Positions 1-9,800 of a stretch of DNA of 64,000 nucleotides are shown here, piece by piece. Positions within the stretch are counted from its first letter, which is position 1, and every line of letters begins with the position of its first letter. The DNA is taken from contig CBDCVJ010000055.1 in assembly GCA_965222975.1 (NCBI GenBank), positions 124,001 through 188,000 of the forward strand, read 5' to 3'. The notes under the pieces were generated by a model. The model saw nothing but the letters and a program-made list of their open reading frames with translations. It ran no database searches and was not told where the DNA came from. A program made the translations under genes and the position numbers. Origin of the DNA: UBA6168 sp965222975. GTDB taxonomy: Bacteria > Bacteroidota > Bacteroidia > Chitinophagales > Saprospiraceae.

Positions 1-1810
1 GGAGCTTGTCCGTCACCTGCACCGTCACCATGCACGTGTTGTAGTTCACCGGCACCAGCTGGTTCGTGCCCGGCACCACGAAGTTGCCGATGCTGTTCGG
101 CGACAGGAACAGGCTCGGGAAGTTCGGCGTCGGCTCGTTACAGCCCAGCGCAGGGCTGCCGATGTTCGTGTTGTAGAACAGTGATGGGTCCTGGTCGAGG
201 ACCAGCACGATCACCGTGTTGTCGCCAACGTCGTCGCAGCAGAAGTCGCGGTGCGGGTAGTAGCAGCGGTTGTAGATGTCCTGCGAGAAACTGTCGTCCA
301 TCTTCGCCATCAGGAAGTAGATCGGCGTGCAGTTGTCGTAGCTGCCGTCGTCGAGGTCCTCGGCGTAGAGCCGCGAACAGCTCGAGCCGGTGTTCTGCCC
401 GTTGTTCGTGATCACGATCTCAGTGATCTCGTCGCACACCACCACCGGCGGGACGCGGTCGCGCAGGCGGACGGTCATGTCCACCGATGCCTGGTTCTTG
501 CAGCCGTCGACCGCTGAGTAGCGCACGATGTAGCGGGCAGGCAGCCCGTTGCGGTACATCGGTATATTATCGAAATATCCGCCGTTGCCATTTATTATTC
601 CAATTTGGAATTCTGGATCACCTTGGTCATCCATAGTCCAGAGTTCTGTTGTATAGCTTGCAATGCCCGAGCAGTTGTCCGTGCAGTTCGCCACCGGCGG
701 CACCAGTACGGAGCCCTCGCACACCGTGTGGATGTTGCTCGTGGCCGTGGCGTTGTACACGTCCAGCGTCACGTCGCCGAAGCTGAAGCTCAGGCTCCAC
801 GAGACCATCTCGCCGATGTTGTCCTCGTCGTCGTCGAAGATGATCAGCTCCCACGTCCCGAGGACGTCGGCCTGCCAGTTCGTCGTCATGTCCGCAAGCG
901 TCTGCACCGTGCCGTTGAAGCCCCCGCACGAGATGTCGAAGGTCCCCTCCGGCAGGTACGTGCCCGTGAACGGCGAGTTCGCAGCGGCGATCGGTACCGT
1001 CGCACTGTCGCTGAACTTCGTCCGGTGGTAGCCCGTGCCGTCCACCCCGTTGTCCGTCGAAAGCTCGATAACCTTGTTGCTCGGCCCCTTCAGGAAGATG
1101 TCAAGGTCCTCCACGTGCTGGTGGTTCAGCGTCAGCTCGACGCTCTCCAGCGAGATGTTCGTGAACATGTCAGGGTTGAACTGGCTGCCCGTGCCCGGGA
1201 GCTGTACCAGCGCCGTGAACACCGTGCCGCCCGTGTTCTGCGGCGCCTGCCCGCAGCCGCCCGTCGTCGCCGGGTTGCCGAGGTTGCCGAGGGCGGGGAT
1301 CTGCGTGTTGCCGTAGTTCGACTCGGTCTCGCCCGCAACGCCGAAAAGCTCGACGACCGGCGCCTCTTCGTCTACTACTTTGATAATTTGCTCTTCATGT
1401 CGTGAAACAACAGGATTGGCGCACCAGTCAACGAGCGTCCATTGACGGACGATCTTGAAGGAGCCAACACATTCTTGTATAATAACATCTTCATACTCAA
1501 CTCCGATCTCGCAGATGGAGACAAGTGCGTTCCCGCCCACAGATGGGTATCCAGAGCCGGTCAGTGCGAGCACGTCGGCATCGTCGAGGCCGCGGCCGGG
1601 GCAGCCGTTGCCGTTCACCGTGCTGTTGATGTTCGCGCGGTCGCGGTTCGGGATGTCGAGGTCGTCGCAGCTCGCATCGTAGCACGTCGCATCGAGCAGG
1701 TCAGAGGTATCGTCACAATCGGTGATGTATTCGTGGACTGGTGTAGGATCCGTAATATTCGGAAATATTTCATACTGGGTACAGGTCCACTTGATGTTGT
1801 TTGGTATTTC
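1..1810. repeat. Long near-identical block, copy 1 (left part outside window)
   Basis: This block matches 9436-11245 at a constant offset of 9,435 bases, in frame and without indels. Only scattered substitutions are seen, for example around 150-175, 560-600 and 640-660. Similarity fades between about 1,700 and 1,810. It encodes the P domain and following Ig-like modules of the giant gene. It is markedly richer in G and C than the flanking part of the same gene. Confidence 0.9.
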
Positions 1811-4561
1811 TACCTCGCTCAAATCTGGACGCTCTAGGGTGATAATGGAAACACAAGTAGTTTCATTTCCGCTGTTGTCAGTTCCAGTCCAAGTACGGGT
1901 AATTACACCACTTGGGCCACCACAACTTCCATCAACGAAATCATCAAAATGTTCTAGACTAACGCTACTACAGTTATCAAACGGAGGTACCTCATCCAAT
2001 TCAATACTGTATTGTACTTCACCTACGAAGGCCCTTGGTGTGAAAGTGTTGGCGAAGTTCGGTCCACCAGCAGCGCCATTTGATTCAATGGTCAAATTGC
2101 CATCAGTTGCTGTAAAGGCACCGTTAGTATAGCGAAGGGCTGCACCAGCACCGTCTGTAACGATATATAAACCTTTGGATTCGCCAGGAGCTAATGTTAA
2201 GCCTCCAACATCCACTTGTTGGAAGGTATTTACATCCCAAGCAACAGCCATGGCACCTCCTGTGATGTCAACTGATCCGAGCAAGGTCCATTCTGCCGCA
2301 TTCTGAGCAACCCCCACATTGGTAGTAGCAGTAGTAGTAAAATAAACATCTACATGGTGGTCAGTTACAGAAAACGGTACCCTGAACCCATTGACTATCA
2401 AAGGAGCAGTACCGCTGTTCACCAAATCAAAAGTTACTCCAGCAAAACCATTGAAAAAGTTACCTGGAGCACCAGCCGACTCTGTGAACAATGGATCTGG
2501 TGCCTCAAAAATACCTGGAGATGGTTTCAAGAAGTCTGGATGGTTAAGATCTTCTGTACAAGCAACAGAATAATTGAGGCATTCTATTACCGGAGGCAAT
2601 TTATCTTCAACGACAACGCTACCCCAGCAAGACTGATCTGTCTCATTATCAACCACTTTAACCGTCCAGGTTTTCCCTATAAAACTTTGATCAACAGTAT
2701 TACCTAAATTTTGACCCAATGGACTCAATACCATCACTGTGTAGCGGGTATCGTAACAGCCATAAGGGCCACCTTCGAGGATGTCGTCTGCGCCAATAAC
2801 AGCCAAGCAGAATGAATCCAAGGATACCTGTACACCGTCGTTACAGGTCAGGCCCTGGGTCGGATTTGGAAATTCGGCAACAGTTACGTCGAAACAGCAA
2901 GAACCTGGATTACCATTGGCATCTTCCACTTCAAAACAGTTGGTAGTCGTACCAATCGGGAATTCAGAACCCGAAGGAAGACCCATAGTCTGAACCAAAT
3001 CACCACCGCTTATTGTTTCGTAAGTTACTGACCCAATCCATCTACGTGTATTGAATAGACCTGGTGCAAAAAATCCATTGGTAGTCGCACCACACAAAAT
3101 GGTCAAGTTCCCATCATCAAATACTGAGTTCGGGCCAGTTCCATAAGGTACTCCCTGGGCCCCAATACCATTATAGTTTGACGTAGTCGAAACCATGTGG
3201 AGTGCTACCCCGGTTATTCCTGGAGGAATGGTGAAGTTAACTGCAAATGGAGCGGTAGTAGTACCCCCACCGAAAGGACCAGCAGAAGCATCACCTGTAG
3301 CAACCAATGTCCATGCAGCAGCATTTGTTTCAAATCCGAACCCAGTTCCACTTTTAGTGTAAACATCAATGTCCGACGGGCCATCAATGCTGGATGACAT
3401 CCCCGTAATCGTCATTGGGAAACTGGTATTGTTTACCAAGTCGAACAAGACCAAACCGCCTGCTGCATTGCCATTATTGGAATTACCAGGGTTTGACAAT
3501 AGGGTACCTTCAGGGCCTTGAAACGGGCAGTTATCAGAAAAATCCACATTATAGCTGTAAAATGTTGAACATTCTCCCGGAGCTAAATTTAATGTAATAT
3601 CACCAGGGCAATTAACTACTGGCGGTGTTAGGTCAACTACTTCAATGGTAGTCTGACAAGTAGTCCGGTTACAGTCTGTATCAAGAACCGTCCAGGTAAT
3701 GATAGTTTCACCAGGGAAATATTCACCATCTGCATTATCCGTTCCTGTCAGGTCATTGGTTACAATCGCACCTGGGCAGCCGTCAGTAAACTGCAACGGC
3801 GGAAGATCTATAAATGCAGAACATGTGTTCGCATCTGTAGATACAGGGTTAGTAACCGACGGACAAGAAGTAATCACCGGAGCTGGAGGATCAGAACATG
3901 CTGTGCTAGAAGCACAAGCCTGCACTTGAATATTATCTATAGCGATATCTTCGAAGCGGGTATCCTGAGAGCCATTAAAACGCAGGAGCAGTTCATTGCC
4001 CACATACGCAGACAAGTCCACGGATGCTAGCGTAAATGGACTGCCCTGAGTAGGAGTATCACCACTTACTATGGTAAATTCAGTATTCCAAGTTGCACCA
4101 CCATCTATTGATGCTTGTAGGTTGACTACAGTCTGATTAGCCACGCCCGCAGCGTGCCAATAAAAACTAATCTCGGCATCCGTTGCAGTGACCAGACAAA
4201 TTGGATTTGGGAAATTCAGATTGACAGGAGGCGCACCGCCTGACGTTTCCCAATAAGCATAACGGTTTCCACAATCAGCAGAAAGTGGACCAGTACCACC
4301 AGAGGGCGTCCCTCCAGTCCTTCCAAGAGCCCAGTTTCCTGCCGTAGGAAAACCTGCTGGAGTAGGATCAATATTTCCGGTCCAACCTTGAGCATTAAAA
4401 TTTTCCCAATCCTCAAAGAACAAGACTTGGCTCGTACTATTGGGATCAGAGCAGGTTAGCGGTCCAGAGTTTGGACATTGTGCAGTAGCGACTGATGCCA
4501 TGAACATCACTACCATGAATGCCAAACACTCCGCTATAAATGCGTTTAATCTTTTTTTCAT
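1..4561 (-). CDS. Giant secreted HYR/P-domain surface protein, C-terminus beyond window edge
   Basis: The frame is open from the ATG at 4561-4559 to the left edge, about 1,520 codons without a stop. Residues 1-28 form a signal peptide ending ATAQ. A jelly-roll, MAM-like segment (about 50-210) is followed by HYR/Ig-like repeats with PPVVNCPGDITLN-type starts (about 215-390 and further on). A proprotein-convertase-type P domain lies at about 1,120-1,260 (DLDIFLKGPS, then GTWELIIFDDD). The paralogue at 6848-13891 ends in a T9SS sorting domain, so this protein probably does too, but that part is not visible. It lies 52 bases after the small secreted gene at 4614-5135 and is probably co-transcribed with it. 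Bases 1-1,810 are GC-rich and nearly identical to part of the paralogue; the rest is AT-richer and diverged. Likely role: cell-surface or secreted adhesion. Ligand unknown. Confidence 0.85.
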   Translation of the reverse strand, partial: MKKRLNAFIAECLAFMVVMFMASVATAQCPNSGPLTCSDPNSTSQVLFFEDWENFNAQGWTGNIDPTPAGFPTAGNWALGRTGGTPSGGTGPLSADCGNRYAYWETSGGAPPVNLNFPNPICLVTATDAEISFYWHAAGVANQTVVNLQASIDGGATWNTEFTIVSGDTPTQGSPFTLASVDLSAYVGNELLLRFNGSQDTRFEDIAIDNIQVQACASSTACSDPPAPVITSCPSVTNPVSTDANTCSAFIDLPPLQFTDGCPGAIVTNDLTGTDNADGEYFPGETIITWTVLDTDCNRTTCQTTIEVVDLTPPVVNCPGDITLNLAPGECSTFYSYNVDFSDNCPFQGPEGTLLSNPGNSNNGNAAGGLVLFDLVNNTSFPMTITGMSSSIDGPSDIDVYTKSGTGFGFETNAAAWTLVATGDASAGPFGGGTTTAPFAVNFTIPPGITGVALHMVSTTSNYNGIGAQGVPYGTGPNSVFDDGNLTILCGATTNGFFAPGLFNTRRWIGSVTYETISGGDLVQTMGLPSGSEFPIGTTTNCFEVEDANGNPGSCCFDVTVAEFPNPTQGLTCNDGVQVSLDSFCLAVIGADDILEGGPYGCYDTRYTVMVLSPLGQNLGNTVDQSFIGKTWTVKVVDNETDQSCWGSVVVEDKLPPVIECLNYSVACTEDLNHPDFLKPSPGIFEAPDPLFTESAGAPGNFFNGFAGVTFDLVNSGTAPLIVNGFRVPFSVTDHHVDVYFTTTATTNVGVAQNAAEWTLLGSVDITGGAMAVAWDVNTFQQVDVGGLTLAPGESKGLYIVTDGAGAALRYTNGAFTATDGNLTIESNGAAGGPNFANTFTPRAFVGEVQYSIELDEVPPFDNCSSVSLEHFDDFVDGSCGGPSGVITRTWTGTDNSGNETTCVSIITLERPDLSEVEIPNNIKWTCTQYEIFPNITDPTPVHEYITDCDDTSDLLDATCYDASCDDLDIPNRDRANINSTVNGNGCPGRGLDDADVLALTGSGYPSVGGNALVSICEIGVEYEDVIIQECVGSFKIVRQWTLVDWCANPVVSRHEEQIIKVVDEEAPVVELFGVAGETESNYGNTQIPALGNLGNPATTGGCGQAPQNTGGTVFTALVQLPGTGSQFNPDMFTNISLESVELTLNHQHVEDLDIFLKGPSNKVIELSTDNGVDGTGYHRTKFSDSATVPIAAANSPFTGTYLPEGTFDISCGGFNGTVQTLADMTTNWQADVLGTWELIIFDDDEDNIGEMVSWSLSFSFGDVTLDVYNATATSNIHTVCEGSVLVPPVANCTDNCSGIASYTTELWTMDDQGDPEFQIGIINGNGGYFDNIPMYRNGLPARYIVRYSAVDGCKNQASVDMTVRLRDRVPPVVVCDEITEIVITNNGQNTGSSCSRLYAEDLDDGSYDNCTPIYFLMAKMDDSFSQDIYNRCYYPHRDFCCDDVGDNTVIVLVLDQDPSLFYNTNIGSPALGCNEPTPNFPSLFLSPNSIGNFVVPGTNQLVPVNYNTCMVTVQVTDKL

Positions 4562-4613
4562 GAGATTTATATTTAATTATTTAAAATTATTTTGCAAAAA
4601 AATCCCCTTAAGA

Positions 4614-5135
4614 TTAATAGGATAATCTTTCTGAGACTTCTTCATATAATGATAAAATACTACCGTAATTCGGCGCACTTGGATTGGGTGCAATAGCATC
4701 ATCCAACTGCGGCGTATAGGTAACAGGATTGGCTGCATCTGCATCCAAATTTGATGGAGGATTATTTCCATTTGCATATACAACCGGCTGTTGTCCGAAT
4801 TGCATCCCAAAAGAAGCATATACAGCGTCCCCTACTTTGTTTAACTGACCAATATTGGCCTGGATCAAATCATACAGTTGAAGTTTTTGAGAAAGAGCAG
4901 TCGCAAGAGGACCTGGAGGCAAAACATTCAGATCAGCCTGCACATCTTCCATTTCTACAATGAGTAAAGCATTTGCATCTGCAGGCGTCAACCAACTTGG
5001 AGGTGGGCCTTGCACCACTTGTGCCCCCGCGTTTTGAATACCCACAGCGAACGTGAAGAAGAGCAACAGGGCGAACAAGGCGCTTTGTACGCTTGCCCTC
5101 ATGTCTCCAAAACTTGACATTTTCACTTTTTTCAT
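4614..5135 (-). CDS. Small secreted protein, partner of giant surface protein (copy 1)
   Basis: This gene encodes 173 aa from the ATG at 5135-5133. An in-frame start further upstream exists, but the later ATG puts the signal peptide (about residues 1-39, ending AGAQ) at the N-terminus and shares the context ATCTCATGAAAAAA with its neighbours. The mature part is helical in character, with a segment of the pattern A-L-L-x-V-E-M...L-P-P-G-P-L...KL-x-L-Y-D-x-I, followed by a proline/asparagine-rich tail. The same helical pattern occurs in the protein at 13958-14362, so the two look paralogous. Both sit directly upstream of a giant HYR gene. I recognise no family. Function is unknown; a co-secreted partner, chaperone or anchor for the giant protein is inference. 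Confidence 0.7.
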   Translation of the reverse strand: MKKVKMSSFGDMRASVQSALFALLLFFTFAVGIQNAGAQVVQGPPPSWLTPADANALLIVEMEDVQADLNVLPPGPLATALSQKLQLYDLIQANIGQLNKVGDAVYASFGMQFGQQPVVYANGNNPPSNLDADAANPVTYTPQLDDAIAPNPSAPNYGSILSLYEEVSERLSY

Positions 5136-5297
5136 GAGATAATAATTTTGAATGTTAAAAATAGACAGCATCGATCTTTGGGTAGCTGGGTTCTTTCTTC
5201 CAAGAAATCTCCGCCCCGTAACTTTCAATTGCCGTCATTTTATTTAGTTAAAGAATTTTTTCCTGTTTATCGTTTTTACAATCAGCTATACACAAAC

Positions 5298-5384
5298 AAA
5301 AAAAGGCATAGACCGTGGTTTTAAACCAAGGCTTATACCTTAATCTATTGGATTATAACTGTTTATGTAAGATTCGTTTTTCAC
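5298..5384 (-). promoter_or_regulatory. Structured 5' leader with hairpin and U-tract, copy 1
   Basis: Read on the minus strand, a conserved box CGAATCTTACA (within 5366-5384) is followed by TAAGGTAT and a long imperfect hairpin (5305-5339), then seven Ts (5298-5304). The layout matches 14438-14533 upstream of the paralogous unit. It looks like an intrinsic terminator, yet no gene lies upstream on this strand, so it may be a leader attenuator or end a small RNA. A second small hairpin, AATGCC...GGCATT, lies at 5406-5428. Confidence 0.55.
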
Positions 5385-5428
5385 CAAAAAAACCAGGCTT
5401 TCACTAATGCCTATTATTTTAAGGCATT

Positions 5429-6165
5429 AAAAAGCACAATGCATTCAATCGAGAATTATCCTCAACTGAATTTAATATTGTTACAAATAAAACCTAGGTC
5501 CGAAATTCTTTTGGATAAAGATAAAGGCTGGCAAAAACGCCATTAGTAGAAACGGTTTGGGAAAGAATGGATTTGTACTTATGTTTAACAATTAAAACAA
5601 TTAGCACAAGCCATAAAATTGCGGATCGAGATTATAATTTGTAAATTCAAAAAAAAATCAAACAACACGTTTGTTACGCACTTTAATAATCGAATTCATT
5701 TTTCAGGGCAAGGTGTTTTTAATCTATTTTTAAAAATCGATTGCTCTTGATACAAGGTAAAAACAGCAAAAATAAATCAACTGAGTATCAATCAGTTATA
5801 ATGCCAAAAGCTACTTTTACAGTTTTTATTTTATATTTTTTTTCATTTGTTTATATCGCACAAAACAGGATAAATCTTTAAAAAATGACTTGCTGAAATC
5901 ATATTTAATTACTAATTACCATCTTACAAATTACGGTCAAATTAAATATGTGCATCAGGAACTGTATGCTTATTTTCCAGAGCTTAGTTTCAAGTCGTAA
6001 ATATAAGGCAAACATCTTCATTTCAAAATAAATAATGCAATAAATCACCTATCCGCGACAGAATATATTTAGCAACAATTAAATATGAAAAAATACAAGT
6101 TCAAATGCACTCTTTTCATTAGGCTTGATCAAAAAAATACCTTCCAGATAATAATAACACCTGAA
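5429..6165. other. AT-rich intergenic stretch without recognisable gene
   Basis: Frequent stops are present in all frames and there is no coding-like composition. I found no convincing promoter or RNA structure here. The promoter of the minus-strand unit ending at 4614 should lie in the left part of this stretch, but no clean -33/-7 pair could be identified. Confidence 0.5.
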
Positions 6166-6293
6166 GTAACTGTTCAGCATGGAGAGGGAAAGAAGAAAAA
6201 ATTACATTTTTTCTTCTTTCCCTCTCGGGGCGGTTTGTTTATAGTGAAAAATTTTCAATTTTTCACTATAAACAAATCCTGCTGAATAGTTAC
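6166..6293. repeat. Multi-hairpin (cloverleaf-like) repeat element, copy 1
   Basis: An outer inverted repeat (GTAACTGTTCAGCA at 6166-6179, TGCTGAATAGTTAC at 6280-6293, one mismatch) encloses two perfect or near-perfect hairpins. Hairpin A has arms GAGAGGGAAAGAAGAA and its complement (6182-6226). Hairpin B has arms GGTTTGTTTATAGTG and its complement (6231-6279). The same architecture with related sequence occurs at 46486-46629, where changed stem bases are compensated on the other arm. The 66-codon frame overlapping it is an artefact of the palindrome. Confidence 0.85.
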
Positions 6294-6486
6294 CACTTGA
6301 ATTTATTCGAAATTAGGAATTAGGGACTTACTAAACAATTAATTTTCAATGCCTTCCTGAATTTCTAATTTTTCAATTTCAATTTTGAATAACCTTCACT
6401 AAAACCTAGTGTTAGCAAATGTGAATCCTGGAAATATTTCCAAAAACATAATATTTTTCAAACCAAGCTTCCCCACTCTTCTCAAT

Positions 6487-6573
6487 TATTGACGATTAAG
6501 GGATTAACGATTGACGATTTTTGATTGGCATGTCCTTAAAAATCAAAAATCGTTAATCCCTTAATCGTTAATA
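6487..6573. repeat. Palindrome built from a short repeated word (ACGATT-type)
   Basis: The left arm contains TTGACGATTAAGGGATTAACG and the right arm its complement, around a loop of about 14 bases. The left arm has one extra GACGATT unit compared with the right arm, which suggests slippage of the repeated word. It abuts the terminator at 6573-6611. Confidence 0.8.
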
Positions 6574-6611
6574 AAAAAAAAGCCCCCCTCCAACACTCAG
6601 TGGAGAGAGGC
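6573..6611 (-). terminator. Rho-independent terminator of the giant gene
   Basis: On the minus strand, GCCTCTCTCCA (6611-6601) pairs, with some G-T pairs, with TGGAGGGGGGC (6592-6582) and is followed by nine Ts. It lies about 240 bases after the stop of the gene at 6848-13891. Confidence 0.8.
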
Positions 6612-6771
6612 CATCCCAAAAACCGATTTAAGTATTTATTACTTTAAAATGGTTTTTGTTTTAATCACATACAATCCAATCGCCTTAGTTTTTTATTCCG
6701 TTGCAATGCCTTGGCGAAAGAAAGACCTGCCTGTGCCACCTGCCTGACGGAAGTCAGAGAAGGGTAGGCAG

Positions 6772-6825
6772 GTTGTCCGCTGTTTGTGGGGCACGTTTGG
6801 AACGAACCCCGGTACAGCGGACAAC
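6772..6825. repeat. Perfect 12-bp inverted repeat with inner GGGG/CCCC stem
   Basis: GTTGTCCGCTGT (6772-6783) and ACAGCGGACAAC (6814-6825) enclose GGGG...GTT...AAC...CCCC, making one extended hairpin. A second imperfect inverted repeat, CCTGCCTGAC to AGGCAGG, sits immediately to the left (about 6737-6772). Both lie just downstream of the giant gene and may act as a terminator or be a dispersed repeat. Confidence 0.75.
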
Positions 6826-6847
6826 TTGCAACTAATCATTGGCAGAC

Positions 6848-9800
6848 TTAATCCACCAAAATCATCATTCTAGTAGCCGAGTCAGACCCGGTGTCGAGGC
6901 GGTAGTACAGCACGCCCGTCGCACCGAGCTCGCTGCGCTTCAGCACCTCCTGGTTGTAGCCCTTGGCGTAGTCGCCCTCAATTACCTTAACGACCTTGCC
7001 TTGGACGTCGCTGATCGTCAGCGTCGCAGAAGTTGCTTCGGGCAGGTGGAAACCGACCGTCGTCGTTGCGGCGAACGGGTTCGGCGTGTTCTGGTACAGT
7101 TCGAAACCGCCAACAGCGGCCGTACCGTCGAACGACAGCGCAACGTCCAGCAGCCCCGCATCGGCATTATATGCCTCCGCTACTGTGTAGCGGCTGTTGA
7201 TGCTCAGCAGGCTGCTCAGGTTGCCGCCCTGCTTGGCCGTGAAGGTCAGGCCGAACACCATCTCGTCAGCGGACAGTGTCTTGACACCGTTGCCGTTCCA
7301 GCTTGTGGTGATGACACCTTCCTCAACCATTGTCAGACCGAAGTTTGACTCATCGGCAAGACCCGCTTCGATGCCCTCGAAAGTGAGCGCACTCATATCG
7401 TAATTCAGCGTGAACTGATAACCGCTCACTGCAAAGTCCGTTGACTTGAACTCGACGGTATAGGATCCGCCCGCCTCAAGCGTTACGTCGTCCGTGTTCA
7501 GCACGAGGCTGCCCACCGTGTTCCGGTCGCCCGTGCCGGCGCCCGAAAGGTTCACCGACGCTGAGCCGTTCACGTCGCCAACCTTCACCGCAACGAAGTC
7601 GTTCGTGAGCTGGCTCGCAGTCAGGTTGTTCAGGTTCACAACCTCGGGGAACGCCGTGGCGAACGGGTTCGACGGGTCGCTGAACGCAAAGCCCTTGTCC
7701 ACGAACCTCCACGAGGTGTTGTTAGGGAAGTCCGTGTTGATGAACAGGATCAGCTTCCGGAGCTCAACAAGGTCGAACGTCGTCACCGTGTTCGAACGGT
7801 TCGCATCCGCAGCTATCACCTGGTACGGCGAGTCCAGCAGGTCAACGCCCAGGATGTGCTTGCTGATCACCACAAGGTCGTACGTCGTCACGCCGTTCAG
7901 AGGGTCGACGTCGTGCACCGGCGTCACCGTGTAGTCGCCGCCGGGGGGGACGCCCGCCGCATAGACGCCGTTGCCGTCCGTCACGGCGTCGGCGCTGAAG
8001 CCGCCGGGGCTGTTGATGTTCACGCTCACGTCAGGCACGCCCGCACCGAACTCGGTCGCAAGCTGCCCGCCAGCAACCGACAGCGAGTCGTCGCACTGGT
8101 TCATGTTCGCCTGGATGATCACCGCCGTCTCGCAGAAGTCCTGGTTGCCCGCAGCGTCCGTAACCCACATCTCCACCGTGTTCTGCCCGATGTCGTCGCA
8201 GTCGAAGACGATGCTCGTCTCGCCCACGTCGGCCGAAAAGGAATATTTCAGTGCACCCGGACAGTTGTCGAAGCTGTTGTCGTTCAGGTCGGAGGCCCAG
8301 ACCTCCACCATCGCAGGGTCCACCACCATCAGCTCGACGATGATCCCGTTCTTGCAGTAGGGCGTCGGCTTCTTGCAGTCCGCCACCGTCAGCACCGTCT
8401 CGCACGCAGTCTGGTTGTTGCAGTTGTCTATCGCACGGTAGCGCACGGGGTACTCGCCCGGGGCGACCGGGAAGTACGGGCCGGCACCGTTCGACCACAC
8501 GCCGCCCATCAGGATCTCGTAGCTGAACGTGATGTCAGTGCTGCAGTCCGTGATGTCGGGCGTCGGGAGCAGAACCGTCGCAGAGCACGTGTTGTCCGTG
8601 ATGCAGACGTCCGGTATGTTGCAGCCGTTCGTGAAGACGGGGTCCACAGAGTCCTTGACCTTGATCACCTGCTGGTACTGGATGAAACCGTCCCAGGGGT
8701 CGGAATCGGGGTCCGTGTCGGGGCCGAAGCTGTCCGTGGCGTGCGGCGCATCGGGCAGGTCGCAGATGGCCCAGCTGTCGCGGAACGTCCGGTCGTCGCA
8801 GTCGCCGTCGCCGTCAAGGTCGCACTCGCCCTGGAAGCTCGACAGGCACCCCGCAAGGCGCATCGCAAGCTCCGAGTCCTCCTCCACCTCCTGGTCGATC
8901 TCGTCGCCGACAACGCACCAGTTGATCACCGTCCACTCCCTCAGTATCTTGTAGCACGCACTGTCGACGTCCGTGAAGACCTCGTCCTCGTAGCTCACCG
9001 CTACCAGCTCGCAGGTCTCGTAGAAGATCTCCGGCTCGCCGAAGTCCGGTATGCTGTCGCCGCACTCCACCGCGGGCAGGTGACCGCCGAGGATGTCGTC
9101 GTCGCGGTTCTGCGGGAACTCGACCACGAAGTCCGACACCTGGTCAACGAAGATGCGCTGGCGGCAGTCCTGCGAGGAGTTCGTGTTGCCGTCGTTGTCC
9201 GTGGCGCTCCACACCCGCTCGATCTCGCCCTCAAGGCACTGGTCCAGGTCGATGTCCACCTCGCACTCGACGTTCGCTATGCAGTTGTCGAAGTACTCGG
9301 CCGTGCCGAAGTACGCGCTCAGTATGTCGCACTGCTCCTCCATGTCCGCAGCGTTCGCAAGCTGCGTCTCGAGGTTCGACGCATAGAGGTCGCACGAGAT
9401 GCGCTCGTTGCCCGGGCAGTTCACCAGCACCGGCGGGAGCTTGTCCGTCACCTGCACCGTCACCATGCAAGTGTTGTAGTTCACCGGCACCAGCTGGTTC
9501 GTGCCCGGCACCACGAAGTTGCCGATGCTGTTCGGCGACAGGAACAGGCTCGGGAAGTTCGGCGTCGGCTCGTCGCAGCCCAGGGCCGGGCTGCCGATGT
9601 TCGTGTTGTAGAAAGGCGCAGGGTCCTGGTCGAGGACCAGCACGATCACCGTGTTGTCGCCAACGTCGTCGCAGCAGAAGTCGCGGTGCGGGTAGTAGCA
9701 GCGGTTGTAGATGTCCTGCGAGAAACTGTCGTCCATCTTCGCCATCAGGAAGTAGATCGGCGTGCAGTTGTCGTAGCTGCCGTCGTCGAGGTCCTCGGCG

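Noticed and set aside
6085..6285. 66-codon frame with lysine and phenylalanine runs
   Set aside because: It is read through the multi-hairpin element; the runs come from the hairpin arms.
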